64,000 nt of DNA, taken from positions 113,540 to 177,539 of the forward strand of contig NZ_VXDB01000011.1 in assembly GCF_008711325.1 (NCBI RefSeq), read 5' to 3'. The notes beneath the pieces were generated by a model that was not told the origin of the DNA, searched no databases, and saw nothing but the letters and a program-made list of their open reading frames with translations. The position numbers and the translations under genes are program-made. Source of the stretch: Roseibium sediminis (GTDB taxonomy: Bacteria; Pseudomonadota; Alphaproteobacteria; Rhizobiales; Stappiaceae). Of this stretch, positions 28,961 through 38,908 are shown one piece after another (position 1 is the stretch's first letter; each line of letters opens with the position of its first letter).

Positions 28961-30400
28961 ATGCCATCTGGAACGATCCTCGTTGCCGATGATGACGCCG
29001 CCATCCGGACGGTCCTCAATCAGGCATTATCGCGAGCCGGGTATACGGTTCGGGTTACCTCGAACGCGTCGACATTGTGGAGATGGGTCAGTTCCGGCGA
29101 GGGTGATCTGGTGATCACCGACGTGGTCATGCCGGACGAAAACATCTTCGACGTGCTGCCCCGCATGAAGAAGGTCAGGCCCGAGCTGCCGATCCTTGTC
29201 ATGAGTGCCCAGAACACTTTCATGACGGCCATCAAGGCCTCGGAAAAGGGGGCATATGACTATCTCCCCAAGCCGTTCGATTTGAAGGAGATGATCAGTA
29301 TCGTCGGCCGCGCGCTGGAAGAGCCGAAAACCGCGCGGATAGCCGTGGTCGAGGATCTTGGCGAGCACATGCCGCTTGTAGGCCGGTCGCCGGCCATGCA
29401 GGAAATCTACCGCGTCCTTGCCCGTTTGATGCAAACCGACCTCACAGTCATGATCAACGGGGAATCTGGAACCGGCAAGGAATTGGTTGCCCGCGCGCTC
29501 CATGACTATGGTAAGCGCCGCAACGGACCATTTGTGGCAATCAACATGGCCGCCATTCCGAAGGACCTCATCGAGGCAGAACTGTTCGGCCACGAAAAGG
29601 GAGCCTTCACAGGCGCGCAACACCGTTCATCGGGCCGCTTTGAGCAGGCCGATGGTGGCACCCTGTTTCTCGATGAAATCGGCGACATGCCGATGGAAGC
29701 CCAAACCCGACTTCTTCGCGTCCTGCAACAGGGCGAATACACAACGGTCGGTGGGCGGACGCCCATCAAGACGGATGTGCGCATCGTCGCAGCGACCCAC
29801 AAGGACTTGCGCCAGTCGATCAATCAGGGCCTCTTCCGCGAAGATCTCTATTTCCGACTGAATGTGGTTCCGATCCGCCTTCCTCCGCTGCGTGAGCGCG
29901 TGGAGGACATCCCGGATCTCGTGCGCCACTTTTTCTCCATGGCGGAAAAGGAGGGCCTGCCGCCCAAGCAGATTGATCAGGGAGCACTTCATTTGCTCCG
30001 TCGTTACCGATGGCCCGGAAACGTGCGTGAGCTGGAAAACCTGATCCGTCGTCTGGCTGCCCTTAATCCGCAGGATGTAATCGGTGAAGCCCTGATGGAG
30101 CAGGAGCTGAGCCAACCGATGGAAACGACGGTGGTGGTAGAGACTGGCGATGTGACCAATTTGAGCGCCGCTGTTGAGAAATATCTTGGCGGATACTTCG
30201 CCACCTACGGCGAAGCGCTGCCCCCACCGGGCCTCTATCATCGGATCCTGCGTGATGTGGAACACCCCTTGATCAGCGCTGCATTGACCGCAACACGGGG
30301 CAATCAGATCAAGGCTGCCGAGCTGCTCGGTGTAAACCGAAACACGCTGCGCAAGAAAATCCGCGATCTTGAAGTCGAAGTCATGAGGACAGGGAAATAG
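28961..30400 (+). CDS. ntrC: Nitrogen regulator NtrC (sigma-54 activator)
   Basis: 479 residues from ATG 28961; a TTG 15 nt upstream lies in the same frame. The receiver domain has phospho-acceptor D54 ([10 protein letters not shown]). The AAA+ domain has Walker A (GESGTGKE), the sigma-54-contacting GAFTGA loop and FLDEIGDMP. The C-terminal Fis-type helix-turn-helix is [17 protein letters not shown]. It activates nitrogen-assimilation promoters with NtrB. Confidence 0.97.
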   Translation: MPSGTILVADDDAAIRTVLNQALSRAGYTVRVTSNASTLWRWVSSGEGDLVITDVVMPDENIFDVLPRMKKVRPELPILVMSAQNTFMTAIKASEKGAYDYLPKPFDLKEMISIVGRALEEPKTARIAVVEDLGEHMPLVGRSPAMQEIYRVLARLMQTDLTVMINGESGTGKELVARALHDYGKRRNGPFVAINMAAIPKDLIEAELFGHEKGAFTGAQHRSSGRFEQADGGTLFLDEIGDMPMEAQTRLLRVLQQGEYTTVGGRTPIKTDVRIVAATHKDLRQSINQGLFREDLYFRLNVVPIRLPPLRERVEDIPDLVRHFFSMAEKEGLPPKQIDQGALHLLRRYRWPGNVRELENLIRRLAALNPQDVIGEALMEQELSQPMETTVVVETGDVTNLSAAVEKYLGGYFATYGEALPPPGLYHRILRDVEHPLISAALTATRGNQIKAAELLGVNRNTLRKKIRDLEVEVMRTGK

Positions 30401-30531
30401 GGAGAGCACCCATCCCTGATGTCTCATCAACAAGCTTCGCCGGCGAAAAGTTGCCAATGTCGCAATTTCGCAACAATGTGTGGTAAGTCTGCCGCAGTTG
30501 CGGTTTAAGAGCCGCTTGGGCAGAGAGTGGA

Positions 30532-32772
30532 ATGATTTTGGAATCGCCTCAGAGCGCAGTGTTCAAACAGGTATCCAGTGGCCGTGTCGCAAGGCGCTTT
30601 GGCCTTGCGATCATGATCCTGGCACTCGCCGCAATTGGCGTCACCTTTGCAATTCTCATGGGGTTGACCCCCATTGCCCCGACGCAGGATGTGATCTGGA
30701 TGGCCATGGGCGTGAACGGCTTTTTGGCCCTTCTGCTCGTACTGTCCATCGGCTGGGAAATTGGCAAGCTTCTCACAGCCCGCCGGAAAGGTCGTGCGGC
30801 CGCGCGCCTCCATGTCCGTATCGTTGCATTGTTCAGTGTGGTCGCAGCCGTGCCAGCGATTCTCATGGCAATTCTGGCTGCAATAACACTGGATCGTGGG
30901 CTGGACCGGTGGTTCGAGGATAGAACCCGAAACATCATCGACAATGCCCTAGTGGTGGCGAAAGCCTACCTGAATGAACATGGCAGCGTGCTGCGGGCGG
31001 ACCTCATCGCCATGGCCAATGATGTGGACAGATCACGCGCTGTCTATGACTTTGAACCCACTCGTTTTGACAGTTTCTTTCAGGCTCAGGCGCAGGTGAG
31101 GGGCATGCTTGGTGCCTTTATCATCAATTCCAAAGGTGAGGTCATTACGCGTGTCGTCGCTGACCCGCGAGCCCAGGTGATCGTGCCGCCGCGCTGGACA
31201 ATCGCGCAGGCCAAGACCGGCGAACCAATCATGATCGCCCCCGGCAAGTCGAACCTGGTCGGCGGCGTCATGAAATTGGCCGCGTTTGATGATTTCTACC
31301 TCTATGGCGTGCGCATCATCGACCCGCGTGTGATCGAATACATGAACCTCGCCGAGGCTGGCGCATCTGAATACGCAGAATTGGAAACCAGCCGTTTTGG
31401 TGTTCAGGTCGCGTTTGCGCTTGTCTATCTCGGCGTTGCGCTGGTTCTGCTTCTTTCAGCGATCTGGATCGGTTTCGGGTTCGCAAACCGGCTGGTCGCG
31501 CCCATTCGAACACTGATTTCGGCCGCTGACGAGGTCTCCAAGGGCAATCTCGCGGTCAAGGTTGAAACGGCCAAGTCGAGCGGCGATCTCGCCAATCTGG
31601 GTGCCACCTTCAACAAGATGACCGGACAGCTGCTTGGTCAACGCGATGCGCTTCTGGCAGCCAATGAACAAATCGACCGCCGCCGGAGGTTCAACGAGGC
31701 CGTTCTGTCCGGTGTCTCTACCGGCGTGATCGGTATTGACGATGAAGGCTCGATCCGGCTCGTAAACCGGTCTGCCGAGCAGTTGTTAGATACCCGCGAA
31801 GTCACGATCCTGAACAAGTCCCTGCTTGAAGTGATGCCAGAACTTGCCGAGGTCATGGAGACTGTACTTGCAAGTGGCGAGACCCGGCCAAGAGAGACCC
31901 AGCTGGAAATCAAGCGGGGCGGGCGGCAGCGGACGGTGAATGTCCGTGTGACCAGCGAAAAATCGACCCGGCACGAGCATGGCCACGTTATCACCATCGA
32001 TGACATTACGGATCTTGTCTCGGCACAGCGAAATTCGGCCTGGGCGGACGTGGCTCGCCGCATCGCGCACGAAATCAAGAACCCGTTGACGCCCATCCAG
32101 CTATCCGCAGAGCGCATCCGTCGCCGATATGGCAAGAAGATTGAGGACGAGGATCGCGGCGTTTTCGATCAATGCGTTGACACCATCATCCGACAGGTCG
32201 GTGACATTGGGCAAATGGTTGACGAGTTTTCGTCCTTTGCCCGTATGCGCAAGCCGAACAAGACAAGGGCCGATCTTCGCAATTCCGTTCGTGAAGCAGC
32301 TTTCATGCAGACCGTGGCGAACCCGGACATCACGATCACAACGCACTTGCCGGAGGATGGACTGGAGGCGGTCTTTGACAATCGTCTTCTCGGGCAAGCG
32401 CTGACCAATGTGATCAAAAACGCGACCGAAGCCGTGTCTGCCCGGGAAGGCGAGGAAAAGTCAGACGGCCAGATATCGGTCACGCTTTGGCGCCGCGATG
32501 ACGGCATGGTCGTGATCGACGTCATAGACAACGGTATCGGCCTTCCGGACGAACACCGGCACCGGCTGCTTGAGCCCTACATGACCACACGCGAGAAAGG
32601 CACGGGTCTGGGGCTGGCCATTGTGCGAAAGATCATGGAAGATCACGGCGGCGGAATTGAGCTGCTGGACGCTCCCAGGAACGAACCAACAGATACCGGA
32701 ACCCTTGTACGGCTGACGCTTGTCGCGGAGCCAGGCGAGGAACCGGAACCCAAAAAAGAATCTGAAAGTTGA
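30532..32772 (+). CDS. ntrY: Membrane sensor histidine kinase NtrY
   Basis: 746 residues. Several N-terminal membrane helices surround a periplasmic/extracytoplasmic region of about 190 residues. A HAMP linker (near FANRLVAPIRTLI), a PAS domain and a HisKA/HATPase pair follow. The phospho-acceptor is H513 ([14 protein letters not shown]). NtrY pairs with NtrX and has been linked in alphaproteobacteria to nitrogen, redox and envelope control. It follows ntrC after 131 bp, so a separate promoter is possible. Confidence 0.95.
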   Translation: MILESPQSAVFKQVSSGRVARRFGLAIMILALAAIGVTFAILMGLTPIAPTQDVIWMAMGVNGFLALLLVLSIGWEIGKLLTARRKGRAAARLHVRIVALFSVVAAVPAILMAILAAITLDRGLDRWFEDRTRNIIDNALVVAKAYLNEHGSVLRADLIAMANDVDRSRAVYDFEPTRFDSFFQAQAQVRGMLGAFIINSKGEVITRVVADPRAQVIVPPRWTIAQAKTGEPIMIAPGKSNLVGGVMKLAAFDDFYLYGVRIIDPRVIEYMNLAEAGASEYAELETSRFGVQVAFALVYLGVALVLLLSAIWIGFGFANRLVAPIRTLISAADEVSKGNLAVKVETAKSSGDLANLGATFNKMTGQLLGQRDALLAANEQIDRRRRFNEAVLSGVSTGVIGIDDEGSIRLVNRSAEQLLDTREVTILNKSLLEVMPELAEVMETVLASGETRPRETQLEIKRGGRQRTVNVRVTSEKSTRHEHGHVITIDDITDLVSAQRNSAWADVARRIAHEIKNPLTPIQLSAERIRRRYGKKIEDEDRGVFDQCVDTIIRQVGDIGQMVDEFSSFARMRKPNKTRADLRNSVREAAFMQTVANPDITITTHLPEDGLEAVFDNRLLGQALTNVIKNATEAVSAREGEEKSDGQISVTLWRRDDGMVVIDVIDNGIGLPDEHRHRLLEPYMTTREKGTGLGLAIVRKIMEDHGGGIELLDAPRNEPTDTGTLVRLTLVAEPGEEPEPKKESES

Positions 32773-32786
32773 GTAGCTGACAAGCC

Positions 32787-34154
32787 ATGGCACATGACAT
32801 TCTGGTCGTTGACGACGAGGCTGATATCCGCGAAATGATTGCTGGAATTCTGGACGACGAAGGGTTCGGAACCAGAACAGCCAGTGATTCAGACACCGCT
32901 ATTGAGGCAATCAAGAGCCGACGCCCGTCACTCGTTGTTCTGGATATCTGGCTTCAGGGCAGCCGTCTGGACGGTTTGGCGCTTCTGGATGTTATCAAGG
33001 AAACAGACGCTGATCTGCCGGTGGTAATCATCTCGGGCCATGGCAACGTTGAAACAGCCGTCTCGGCGATCAAGCGCGGTGCCTATGACTACATCGAAAA
33101 GCCATTCAAGTCTGACCGCCTGATCCACATCACCGAACGTGCTCTGGAAGCCTCAAGCCTCAGACGGGAAATCCGGGATCTGAAGCAACGCAGTGTCGAT
33201 ACGTTCGACATAATCGGCAATTCCAGCGCAGCCCATCAGCTGCGCCAGACGATCCAGAAGATCGCCTCGACCAACAGTCGCATCCTGATCACCGGCCCAT
33301 CGGGTGCGGGCAAGGAACTGAGCGCTCGGATGATCCACCAGCTCTCGCCCCGCGCCTCCAGCCCGTTTGTGGTTCTGAATGCGGCGACGATCACGCCAGA
33401 CCGCATGGAAGAAGAGCTGTTCGGGGTCGAAGATGGGCAAGGTGCGCTGAAAAAGGTTGGTGCGCTGGAGGAAGCCCATGGCGGCACACTCTATCTCGAT
33501 GAAATCGCCGACATGCCAGCCGAGACCCAGGGCAAGATCCTTCGGGTGCTCGTAGACCAGAGCTTCAGCCGCGTTGGCGGGTCGACAAAGGTGCAGGTGG
33601 ATATCCGCATCTTGTCGTCCACATCCAGAAACCTAGAAAGCAACATAGCAGCGGGCACCTTCCGACAGGACCTCTACCATCGCTTGAGCGTGGTTCCGCT
33701 ACGTGTTCCGGGACTTGCGGAAAGACGTGAAGATATTCCGGTTCTGGTCGATCATTTCATGGAGCAGATTTCAACCGCTTCAGGCATCCCTTTGCGGCCG
33801 ATCGCCGATGATGCAATGGCAGTCCTTCAAACTCATGACTGGCCGGGCAATGTACGTCAGCTCCGCAACAACGTGGAACGTCTGTTGATCCTGTCCCGCG
33901 GCGAGCCCGACAGCATCATTACGGCAGATCTTCTACCAGCCGAAGTTGGGTCCACCATCCCGAACCTTCCAACCAATGGCGGCGGCGAACACCTGATGTC
34001 AGTGCCTCTTCGCGAGGCGCGGGAAATGTTCGAACGCGACTACCTGCAGGCCCAGATCAAACGGTTTGATGGAAACATTTCCCGCACGGCGGAGTTTGTG
34101 GGCATGGAACGGTCGGCCCTTCACCGCAAGCTGAAAACCCTTGGGCTGTCTTGA
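32787..34154 (+). CDS. ntrX: Response regulator NtrX
   Basis: 455 residues. Receiver domain with D53 (VVLDIWLQG), an AAA+ domain (GPSGAGKE; LYLDEIADMP) and a Fis-type DNA-binding end (ISRTAEFVGMERSALHRKL). The GAFTGA loop needed for sigma-54 contact is missing: the equivalent segment reads GQGALKKVG. This is known for NtrX orthologues and implies sigma-70-type regulation rather than sigma-54 activation. It follows ntrY by 14 bp. Confidence 0.95.
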   Translation: MAHDILVVDDEADIREMIAGILDDEGFGTRTASDSDTAIEAIKSRRPSLVVLDIWLQGSRLDGLALLDVIKETDADLPVVIISGHGNVETAVSAIKRGAYDYIEKPFKSDRLIHITERALEASSLRREIRDLKQRSVDTFDIIGNSSAAHQLRQTIQKIASTNSRILITGPSGAGKELSARMIHQLSPRASSPFVVLNAATITPDRMEEELFGVEDGQGALKKVGALEEAHGGTLYLDEIADMPAETQGKILRVLVDQSFSRVGGSTKVQVDIRILSSTSRNLESNIAAGTFRQDLYHRLSVVPLRVPGLAERREDIPVLVDHFMEQISTASGIPLRPIADDAMAVLQTHDWPGNVRQLRNNVERLLILSRGEPDSIITADLLPAEVGSTIPNLPTNGGGEHLMSVPLREAREMFERDYLQAQIKRFDGNISRTAEFVGMERSALHRKLKTLGLS

Positions 34155-34222
34155 CGTTGCCGGATGAAAGGGCCATCCATTGACAAAACTATCGCATCGG
34201 GCGAGCGCAAGGACATAACCTT

Positions 34223-35599
34223 ATGAAAGTCGTGATTTGCGGGGCGGGCCAGGTTGGATACGGCATCGCAGAACGTCTGGCTGCAGAGGAAAATGACGTC
34301 TCCGTCATTGATTCTTCGCCGCGTCTCATTCAGGCCATTGGCGATCAGTTGGATGTCCGGGGCTTTGTTGGCCACGGCGCCCATCCGGACGTGCTGGCAC
34401 AGGCCGGCGCGCAGGAAGCGGACATGATCGTTGCCGTGACCTTGTATGACGAGGTCAACATGGTCGCCTGTCAGGTCGCGCATTCGCTCTTCAACGTTCC
34501 GACCAAGGTCGCGCGTATTCGCGCCCAGAGCTACCTCCAAGGCCGCTGGCAGAACCTGTTTTCGCGCGAAAACCTTCCCATCGATGTGATCATTTCTCCC
34601 GAGATCGAAGTGGGCGAGATGGTTCTCCGCCGTCTGGCGCTCCCCGGTGCCGTCGAAACGGTCCGCTTTGCAGACGACCAGATCGTCGTTGTGGGCATCA
34701 TGTGCGAGGAAGAGTGTCCCGTTGTCGATACGCCGCTGCGCCAGTTGACCGAGCTCTTTCCGGATCTTGGCGCGGTCGTTGTCGGCATCCATCGCAACAA
34801 CAAGCTGTTTGTACCCAAGAGCACGGATTCGATCCTGGTCGGGGATCTGGCCTATGTGGTCGCCCGCCGCGATCAGGTCCGCCGTACCCTAGGCATCTTC
34901 GGTCATGAGGAGCCGGAGGCAAACCGCGTGGTGATTGCCGGTGGTGGCAATATCGGCCTCTACGTCGCGCGTGCCCTCGAAAAGCGTCAGAAGAACACAA
35001 AGATCAAGCTGATCGAGGCCTCCCGTGAAAGGGCCGTGTCTGTTGCGGACAAGCTAAAGCGTTCCGTCATCCTGCATGGTAGTGCTCTTGATCAAAAAAT
35101 TCTCGAAGAAGCGGATGTCGGCGATGCTGACACGCTCGTTGCCCTGACCAACGAAGACGAAGTCAACATCCTGACTGCCGTGATGGCCAAGAAACTCGGC
35201 TGCCGCCGAAACCTATCTCTGCTGAACAACCCGAGCTATCCGGCCTTTGCCAATGCGCTAGGCATAGATGCCTTCATCAATCCGCGCGCGGTTACGATTT
35301 CGCGTATCCTGCAGCATGTGCGCCGCGGCCGTATCCGGGGTGTGCATTCGTTACAAAACGGCGCGGCTGAAGTGGTCGAAGCAGAAGCGCTGGATACTTC
35401 CCCGCTGGTCGGTCGTCCGCTGCGCGAGATTGATCTGCCGTCCGGCATCAGGGTCGGCGCGGTGTTCCGCGACGGCGAGGTACTGACGCCCAATGGCGGG
35501 CTCCAGATCCAGCCGCAGGACCGGATTGTCATCTTTGCGACGGCAAATCGGGTCCGCCAGGTGGAACAGATGTTCCGCGTCAGCCTGGATTTCTTCTGA
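34223..35599 (+). CDS. trkA: Trk potassium uptake regulatory protein TrkA
   Basis: 458 residues with two RCK modules, each with an NAD-binding Rossmann domain (VICGAGQVGYGIA at the start, VIAGGGNIGLYVA near residue 235) and a TrkA-C domain. It is the cytoplasmic gating subunit of Trk K+ transporters. AAGGA precedes the ATG. The trkA position after ntrX is conserved in rhizobia; the membrane subunit is not in the window. Confidence 0.95.
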   Translation: MKVVICGAGQVGYGIAERLAAEENDVSVIDSSPRLIQAIGDQLDVRGFVGHGAHPDVLAQAGAQEADMIVAVTLYDEVNMVACQVAHSLFNVPTKVARIRAQSYLQGRWQNLFSRENLPIDVIISPEIEVGEMVLRRLALPGAVETVRFADDQIVVVGIMCEEECPVVDTPLRQLTELFPDLGAVVVGIHRNNKLFVPKSTDSILVGDLAYVVARRDQVRRTLGIFGHEEPEANRVVIAGGGNIGLYVARALEKRQKNTKIKLIEASRERAVSVADKLKRSVILHGSALDQKILEEADVGDADTLVALTNEDEVNILTAVMAKKLGCRRNLSLLNNPSYPAFANALGIDAFINPRAVTISRILQHVRRGRIRGVHSLQNGAAEVVEAEALDTSPLVGRPLREIDLPSGIRVGAVFRDGEVLTPNGGLQIQPQDRIVIFATANRVRQVEQMFRVSLDFF

Positions 35600-35657
35600 T
35601 ATTCGAACCCAACGAACAACAATCCACGACGTGTGTCGTCATGACGGGAGTGAGTGA

Positions 35658-36521
35658 ATGAGCAGAGTGGCCTATGTGAATGGTCAGTACGTTCCGCACA
35701 AGGACGCAGCCGTTCACATTGAAGATCGCGGATACCAGTTTGCAGACGGAGTCTATGAGGTTTGCGAGGTTCTCAATCGCCAGATCGTGGACATGCCGCG
35801 TCACCTTGAGCGCCTCGGCAGATCGCTGTCCGAATTGCGGATCGAATGGCCCTTGGCCCGCAAGGCTGTCGAGTATGTGCTGAAGGAAACCATTCGCCGG
35901 AACAAGGTGACCAACGGTCTGGTCTATATTCAGGTGACACGAGGCGTTGCCCGTCGTGACCATTTCTTCCCCTCAGCTGATGTTGCCCCGTCGATCGTCG
36001 TCACTGCCCGTAACACGAGCCGTGCAGCGGCAGACCTTCAGGCAGAGAAGGGCATCGCCGTGGTCACTTATCCGGAGAACCGCTGGCCGCGCGTCGATAT
36101 CAAGACTGTCGCGCTGCTGCCAAACGTTCTAGCAAAACAGAATGCCAAGGAGAACGGTGGCAAGGAAGCCTGGTATGTGGATACCGACGGCAATATTACC
36201 GAAGGCGGCTCCACGAATGCGTGGATTGTGACAAGGGACGGCGTCCTCGTAACACGCCCGGCAGAATCAGGTATCTTGCGGGGAATCACTCGCGCAGTCG
36301 TGCTCGATCTCGTCGAAAGGGAAGGGATCAAGTTCGAGGAAAGGGCTTTTTCACTTGAGGAAGCTCTGGAAGCGCGAGAGGCATTTGTTACGGCAGCATC
36401 TACACTTGTGATGCCCGTAGTAAAAATAGATACTGCAATAATTGGCAATGGACACCCCGGCAGCATTGCTACCTCATTGCGTCAGCTTTTCCATACTGCT
36501 ACTGATTTGCAGGTGGTTTGA
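35658..36521 (+). CDS. dat: D-amino-acid aminotransferase (class IV PLP enzyme)
   Basis: 287 residues of the fold-type IV aminotransferases. The catalytic PLP lysine is expected in DIKTVALLPNVLAKQ. EGGSTNAWIV and GITRAVVLDLV match D-alanine/D-amino-acid transaminases. It interconverts D-amino acids and 2-oxo acids, supplying D-glutamate or D-alanine. Located between trkA and hfq as in relatives. The last ~100 bp of the gene are more AT-rich than the rest. Confidence 0.88.
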   Translation: MSRVAYVNGQYVPHKDAAVHIEDRGYQFADGVYEVCEVLNRQIVDMPRHLERLGRSLSELRIEWPLARKAVEYVLKETIRRNKVTNGLVYIQVTRGVARRDHFFPSADVAPSIVVTARNTSRAAADLQAEKGIAVVTYPENRWPRVDIKTVALLPNVLAKQNAKENGGKEAWYVDTDGNITEGGSTNAWIVTRDGVLVTRPAESGILRGITRAVVLDLVEREGIKFEERAFSLEEALEAREAFVTAASTLVMPVVKIDTAIIGNGHPGSIATSLRQLFHTATDLQVV

Positions 36522-36535
36522 TCAACTGATGAGAT

Positions 36536-36615
36536 GGTCACCGGATTATTATCCGGTTGACCAGCTTATAAATGGTCAAAATTGTCCATAACGACTGCGT
36601 CATCTATGGACAATT
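36536..36615. promoter_or_regulatory. Nested inverted repeats between dat and hfq
   Basis: Three overlapping or adjacent inverted repeats are seen. GGTCA-CCGGAT (36536-36546) pairs with ATCCGG-TTGACC (36551-36562). TTGACCA (36557-36563) mirrors TGGTCAA (36573-36579). AATTGTCCATA (36580-36590) is a perfect complement of TATGGACAATT (36605-36615). The first could terminate dat transcription although no T-run follows; the others lie in the hfq promoter or leader. No factor is assigned. Confidence 0.45.
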
Positions 36616-36742
36616 ACGCATGATCCACTGAAAGTGGATGAGCTAGTGGGGAACAGGAAAGCGGCTTCCTCGACGGCGGCGAAAAAGATTGAAACACCGG
36701 GTGCCCGGCCGCACTCGGGGGGCAAATAGGATAAAAAAACAG

Positions 36743-37000
36743 ATGGCTGAGCGCGCGCAAAACCTGCAAGACACCTTTCTCAATCACGTTCGCAAGCAAA
36801 AAACACCCCTCACGATTTTCCTGATCAACGGCGTAAAGCTGCAGGGAGTCGTTACCTGGTTCGACAATTTCTGTGTCCTTCTGCGACGCGACGGACACTC
36901 GCAATTGGTTTACAAGCACGCCATATCCACGATAATGCCAAATGGTCCGGTTCAGCTGTTTGAGCCGGAGAATGATGGCGCGGAAAAGGCGGGAAGCTGA
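36743..37000 (+). CDS. hfq: RNA chaperone Hfq
   Basis: 85 residues from ATG 36743, where the conserved [14 protein letters not shown] begins; the frame is open further upstream but without homology. Sm1 ([18 protein letters not shown]) and Sm2 ([10 protein letters not shown]) motifs are intact. Hfq hexamers pair small RNAs with mRNAs. The hflX start directly abuts its stop codon, the usual hfq-hflX coupling. Confidence 0.96.
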   Translation: MAERAQNLQDTFLNHVRKQKTPLTIFLINGVKLQGVVTWFDNFCVLLRRDGHSQLVYKHAISTIMPNGPVQLFEPENDGAEKAGS

Positions 37001-38392
37001 TTGAAACCGAAGTCTCGTGAAGACGACATATCGCAAGTAAGGGACGCAGATACACACCAGGCCGAAAAAGGCGGTATTGATCGGCGTCCCCAACCCTACA
37101 GAGCTTTGATCCTTGAACCTGTTCTGCCCGGTCGCCACGGTGCCGAGGACGGGGACTTGCGCGCAAATCGTACACCCGAAGCGCGTCTGGAAGAAGCCAT
37201 CGGCCTCAGCGCAGCCATCAATCTCGATATTGCCGTGTCCGGGGTCATCAAGATCACGAACCCCAAGCCAGCGACCCTTTTCGGCGAAGGCAAGGTTGAG
37301 GAATTGGCCGGGATTGTTGCCGCTGAAGACGCCGATCTCGTTGTTGTTGACCATCCGCTGACGCCCATCCAGCAACGCAATCTGGAAAAACGCCTAAAAT
37401 CCAAGGTGATCGATCGGACCGGTCTGATCCTCGAGATTTTCGGCGACCGTGCACGCACGAAAGAAGGTCGCCTTCAGGTCGATCTGGCCCATCTGACATG
37501 GCAAAAGAGCCGTCTCGTGCGGTCATGGACCCACCTGGAGCGCCAGCGCGGCGGTGTCGGTTTCATGGGTGGTCCGGGCGAAACCCAGATAGAGTCAGAC
37601 AGACGCCAAATTCAGGATCGCATCAACGCCCTTCAGCGGCAGATCGAACAGGTCCGACGGACCCGCGACCTCCACCGCAAGAAACGCAAGAAAATCCCGC
37701 AGCCCGTTGTGGCTCTGGTGGGTTATACGAACGCCGGAAAGTCGACCCTGTTCAACCGGTTGACGGAAAGCGACGTCTTTGCAAAAGACCTCCTGTTCGC
37801 AACCCTTGATCCGACCTTGCGCAAAATCCGTCTGCCACATGGCCGCGAAGTGATCATGTCCGACACGGTGGGTTTCATTTCGGACCTGCCGACGCATCTG
37901 GTTGCGGCGTTCCGCGCCACCCTTGAAGAAGTGCTCGAAGCGGACCTGATCCTGCATGTTCGTGACATCAGCCATTCTGACACGGACGCCCAGGCGGCCG
38001 ACGTCAAGAAGACGCTGGTTGATCTCGGCGTGGACGGCACGCATGCGGCGCCAATCGTCGAGGTGTGGAACAAGATTGATGCGCTTGATCCCGCCTATCG
38101 GGAAAAGCTGCTGGCTGAGTCGGGTCCGGAAGGTCCAGTCTCTCTTTCAGCCTTGACCGGGGAGGGCATCGAAAGCCTCTACTCCCGCATTGATGCGTTC
38201 ATGGCTCAGCATGACGACATCTTCACCGTCAAGCTGCCAATAGCGGAAGGCGCATTGCTGGCACAGCTCTATCAGCTGACCGAAGTGCTTGATCGCGAAG
38301 ATGGGGAAGAGTGGATTACCGCCGATGTCCGCGTATCGGATAAACAACGCGGCCCGTTCCGGCAAACGTTCTCGACGTTTCTTTCCGAATAG
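37001..38392 (+). CDS. hflX: GTPase HflX
   Basis: 463 residues, starting with TTG immediately after the hfq stop. HflX is a ribosome-associated GTPase that splits stalled ribosomes. The N-terminal HflX domain has TLFGEGKVEELA and the glycine-rich linker GVGFMGGPGETQIE. The G domain has G1 GYTNAGKSTL, G3 DTVGFISDLP and G4 NKID. Full length with a short divergent N-terminus. Confidence 0.95.
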   Translation: MKPKSREDDISQVRDADTHQAEKGGIDRRPQPYRALILEPVLPGRHGAEDGDLRANRTPEARLEEAIGLSAAINLDIAVSGVIKITNPKPATLFGEGKVEELAGIVAAEDADLVVVDHPLTPIQQRNLEKRLKSKVIDRTGLILEIFGDRARTKEGRLQVDLAHLTWQKSRLVRSWTHLERQRGGVGFMGGPGETQIESDRRQIQDRINALQRQIEQVRRTRDLHRKKRKKIPQPVVALVGYTNAGKSTLFNRLTESDVFAKDLLFATLDPTLRKIRLPHGREVIMSDTVGFISDLPTHLVAAFRATLEEVLEADLILHVRDISHSDTDAQAADVKKTLVDLGVDGTHAAPIVEVWNKIDALDPAYREKLLAESGPEGPVSLSALTGEGIESLYSRIDAFMAQHDDIFTVKLPIAEGALLAQLYQLTEVLDREDGEEWITADVRVSDKQRGPFRQTFSTFLSE

Positions 38393-38437
38393 AAGGCTGT
38401 TTGAGCTCTTCAGATAAAACTGGCTGCAGAAAATAAA

Positions 38438-38470
38438 TGCGGCAGAAGAAATTCACGTTCTTCTGCCGCA
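38438..38470 (-). terminator. Perfect 13-bp hairpin terminator between hflX and the VOC gene
   Basis: TGCGGCAGAAGAA (38438-38450) and TTCTTCTGCCGCA (38458-38470) are perfect complements with a 7-nt loop. On the minus strand the stem is followed by TTTATTTTC, so it best fits termination of the gene ending at 38497. It may also stop hflX transcription coming from the other side. Confidence 0.75.
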
Positions 38471-38496
38471 CCGAACCAGCAATCTTTGGATATCGG

Positions 38497-38868
38497 TTAT
38501 CTCGTCAGATCCTGCGCCAGCATGAGGGCATTGCGGTCGGGGTCATAGAATGTTGCAAGGCTCACCATGCCTTCAACGGTAACTGTATCGCCATCGAACG
38601 CGACGCCGGCAGTTTCCAGCGCGGTTCGCGCAACAGATATGTCAGCCACTCCAAAGACAGGCACAGAATTTCCCGGATTTGGTTCGGATTGTTCCCCCAG
38701 ACCAAGAGTGACACCGGGCGTCTTGGTCCGAAGTTCGGTCCATCCCGCTTCGTCGATGTGATGCAGCAATTCGAATCCGAGCTTTTCTTCATACCACGCC
38801 GCGCTTGCATGCCGATCACGCACTGAAATTGCCAAAGTAATCGTGTCGTCCAACTGAACCAGAGCCAT
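38497..38868 (-). CDS. VOC-family (glyoxalase/bleomycin-resistance fold) protein
   Basis: 123 residues forming two beta-alpha-beta-beta-beta modules. The start TITLAISVRDRHASAAWYEEKLGFE and the end MVSLATFYDPDRNALMLAQDL are typical of vicinal-oxygen-chelate proteins, which are dioxygenases, isomerases or resistance proteins. The substrate is unknown. Divergent from an HxlR regulator 40 bp away, which probably controls it. Confidence 0.85.
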   Translation of the reverse strand: MALVQLDDTITLAISVRDRHASAAWYEEKLGFELLHHIDEAGWTELRTKTPGVTLGLGEQSEPNPGNSVPVFGVADISVARTALETAGVAFDGDTVTVEGMVSLATFYDPDRNALMLAQDLTR

Positions 38869-38908
38869 CTCTCTTCCCTTCGATTAAAAAATAAAGTAAC
38901 TATACTTT

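Noticed and set aside
36557..36579. TTGACCA-N9-TGGTCAA as a RutR site
   Set aside because: The RutR consensus needs a 2-bp spacer; here it is 9 bp. Listed only as an inverted repeat.
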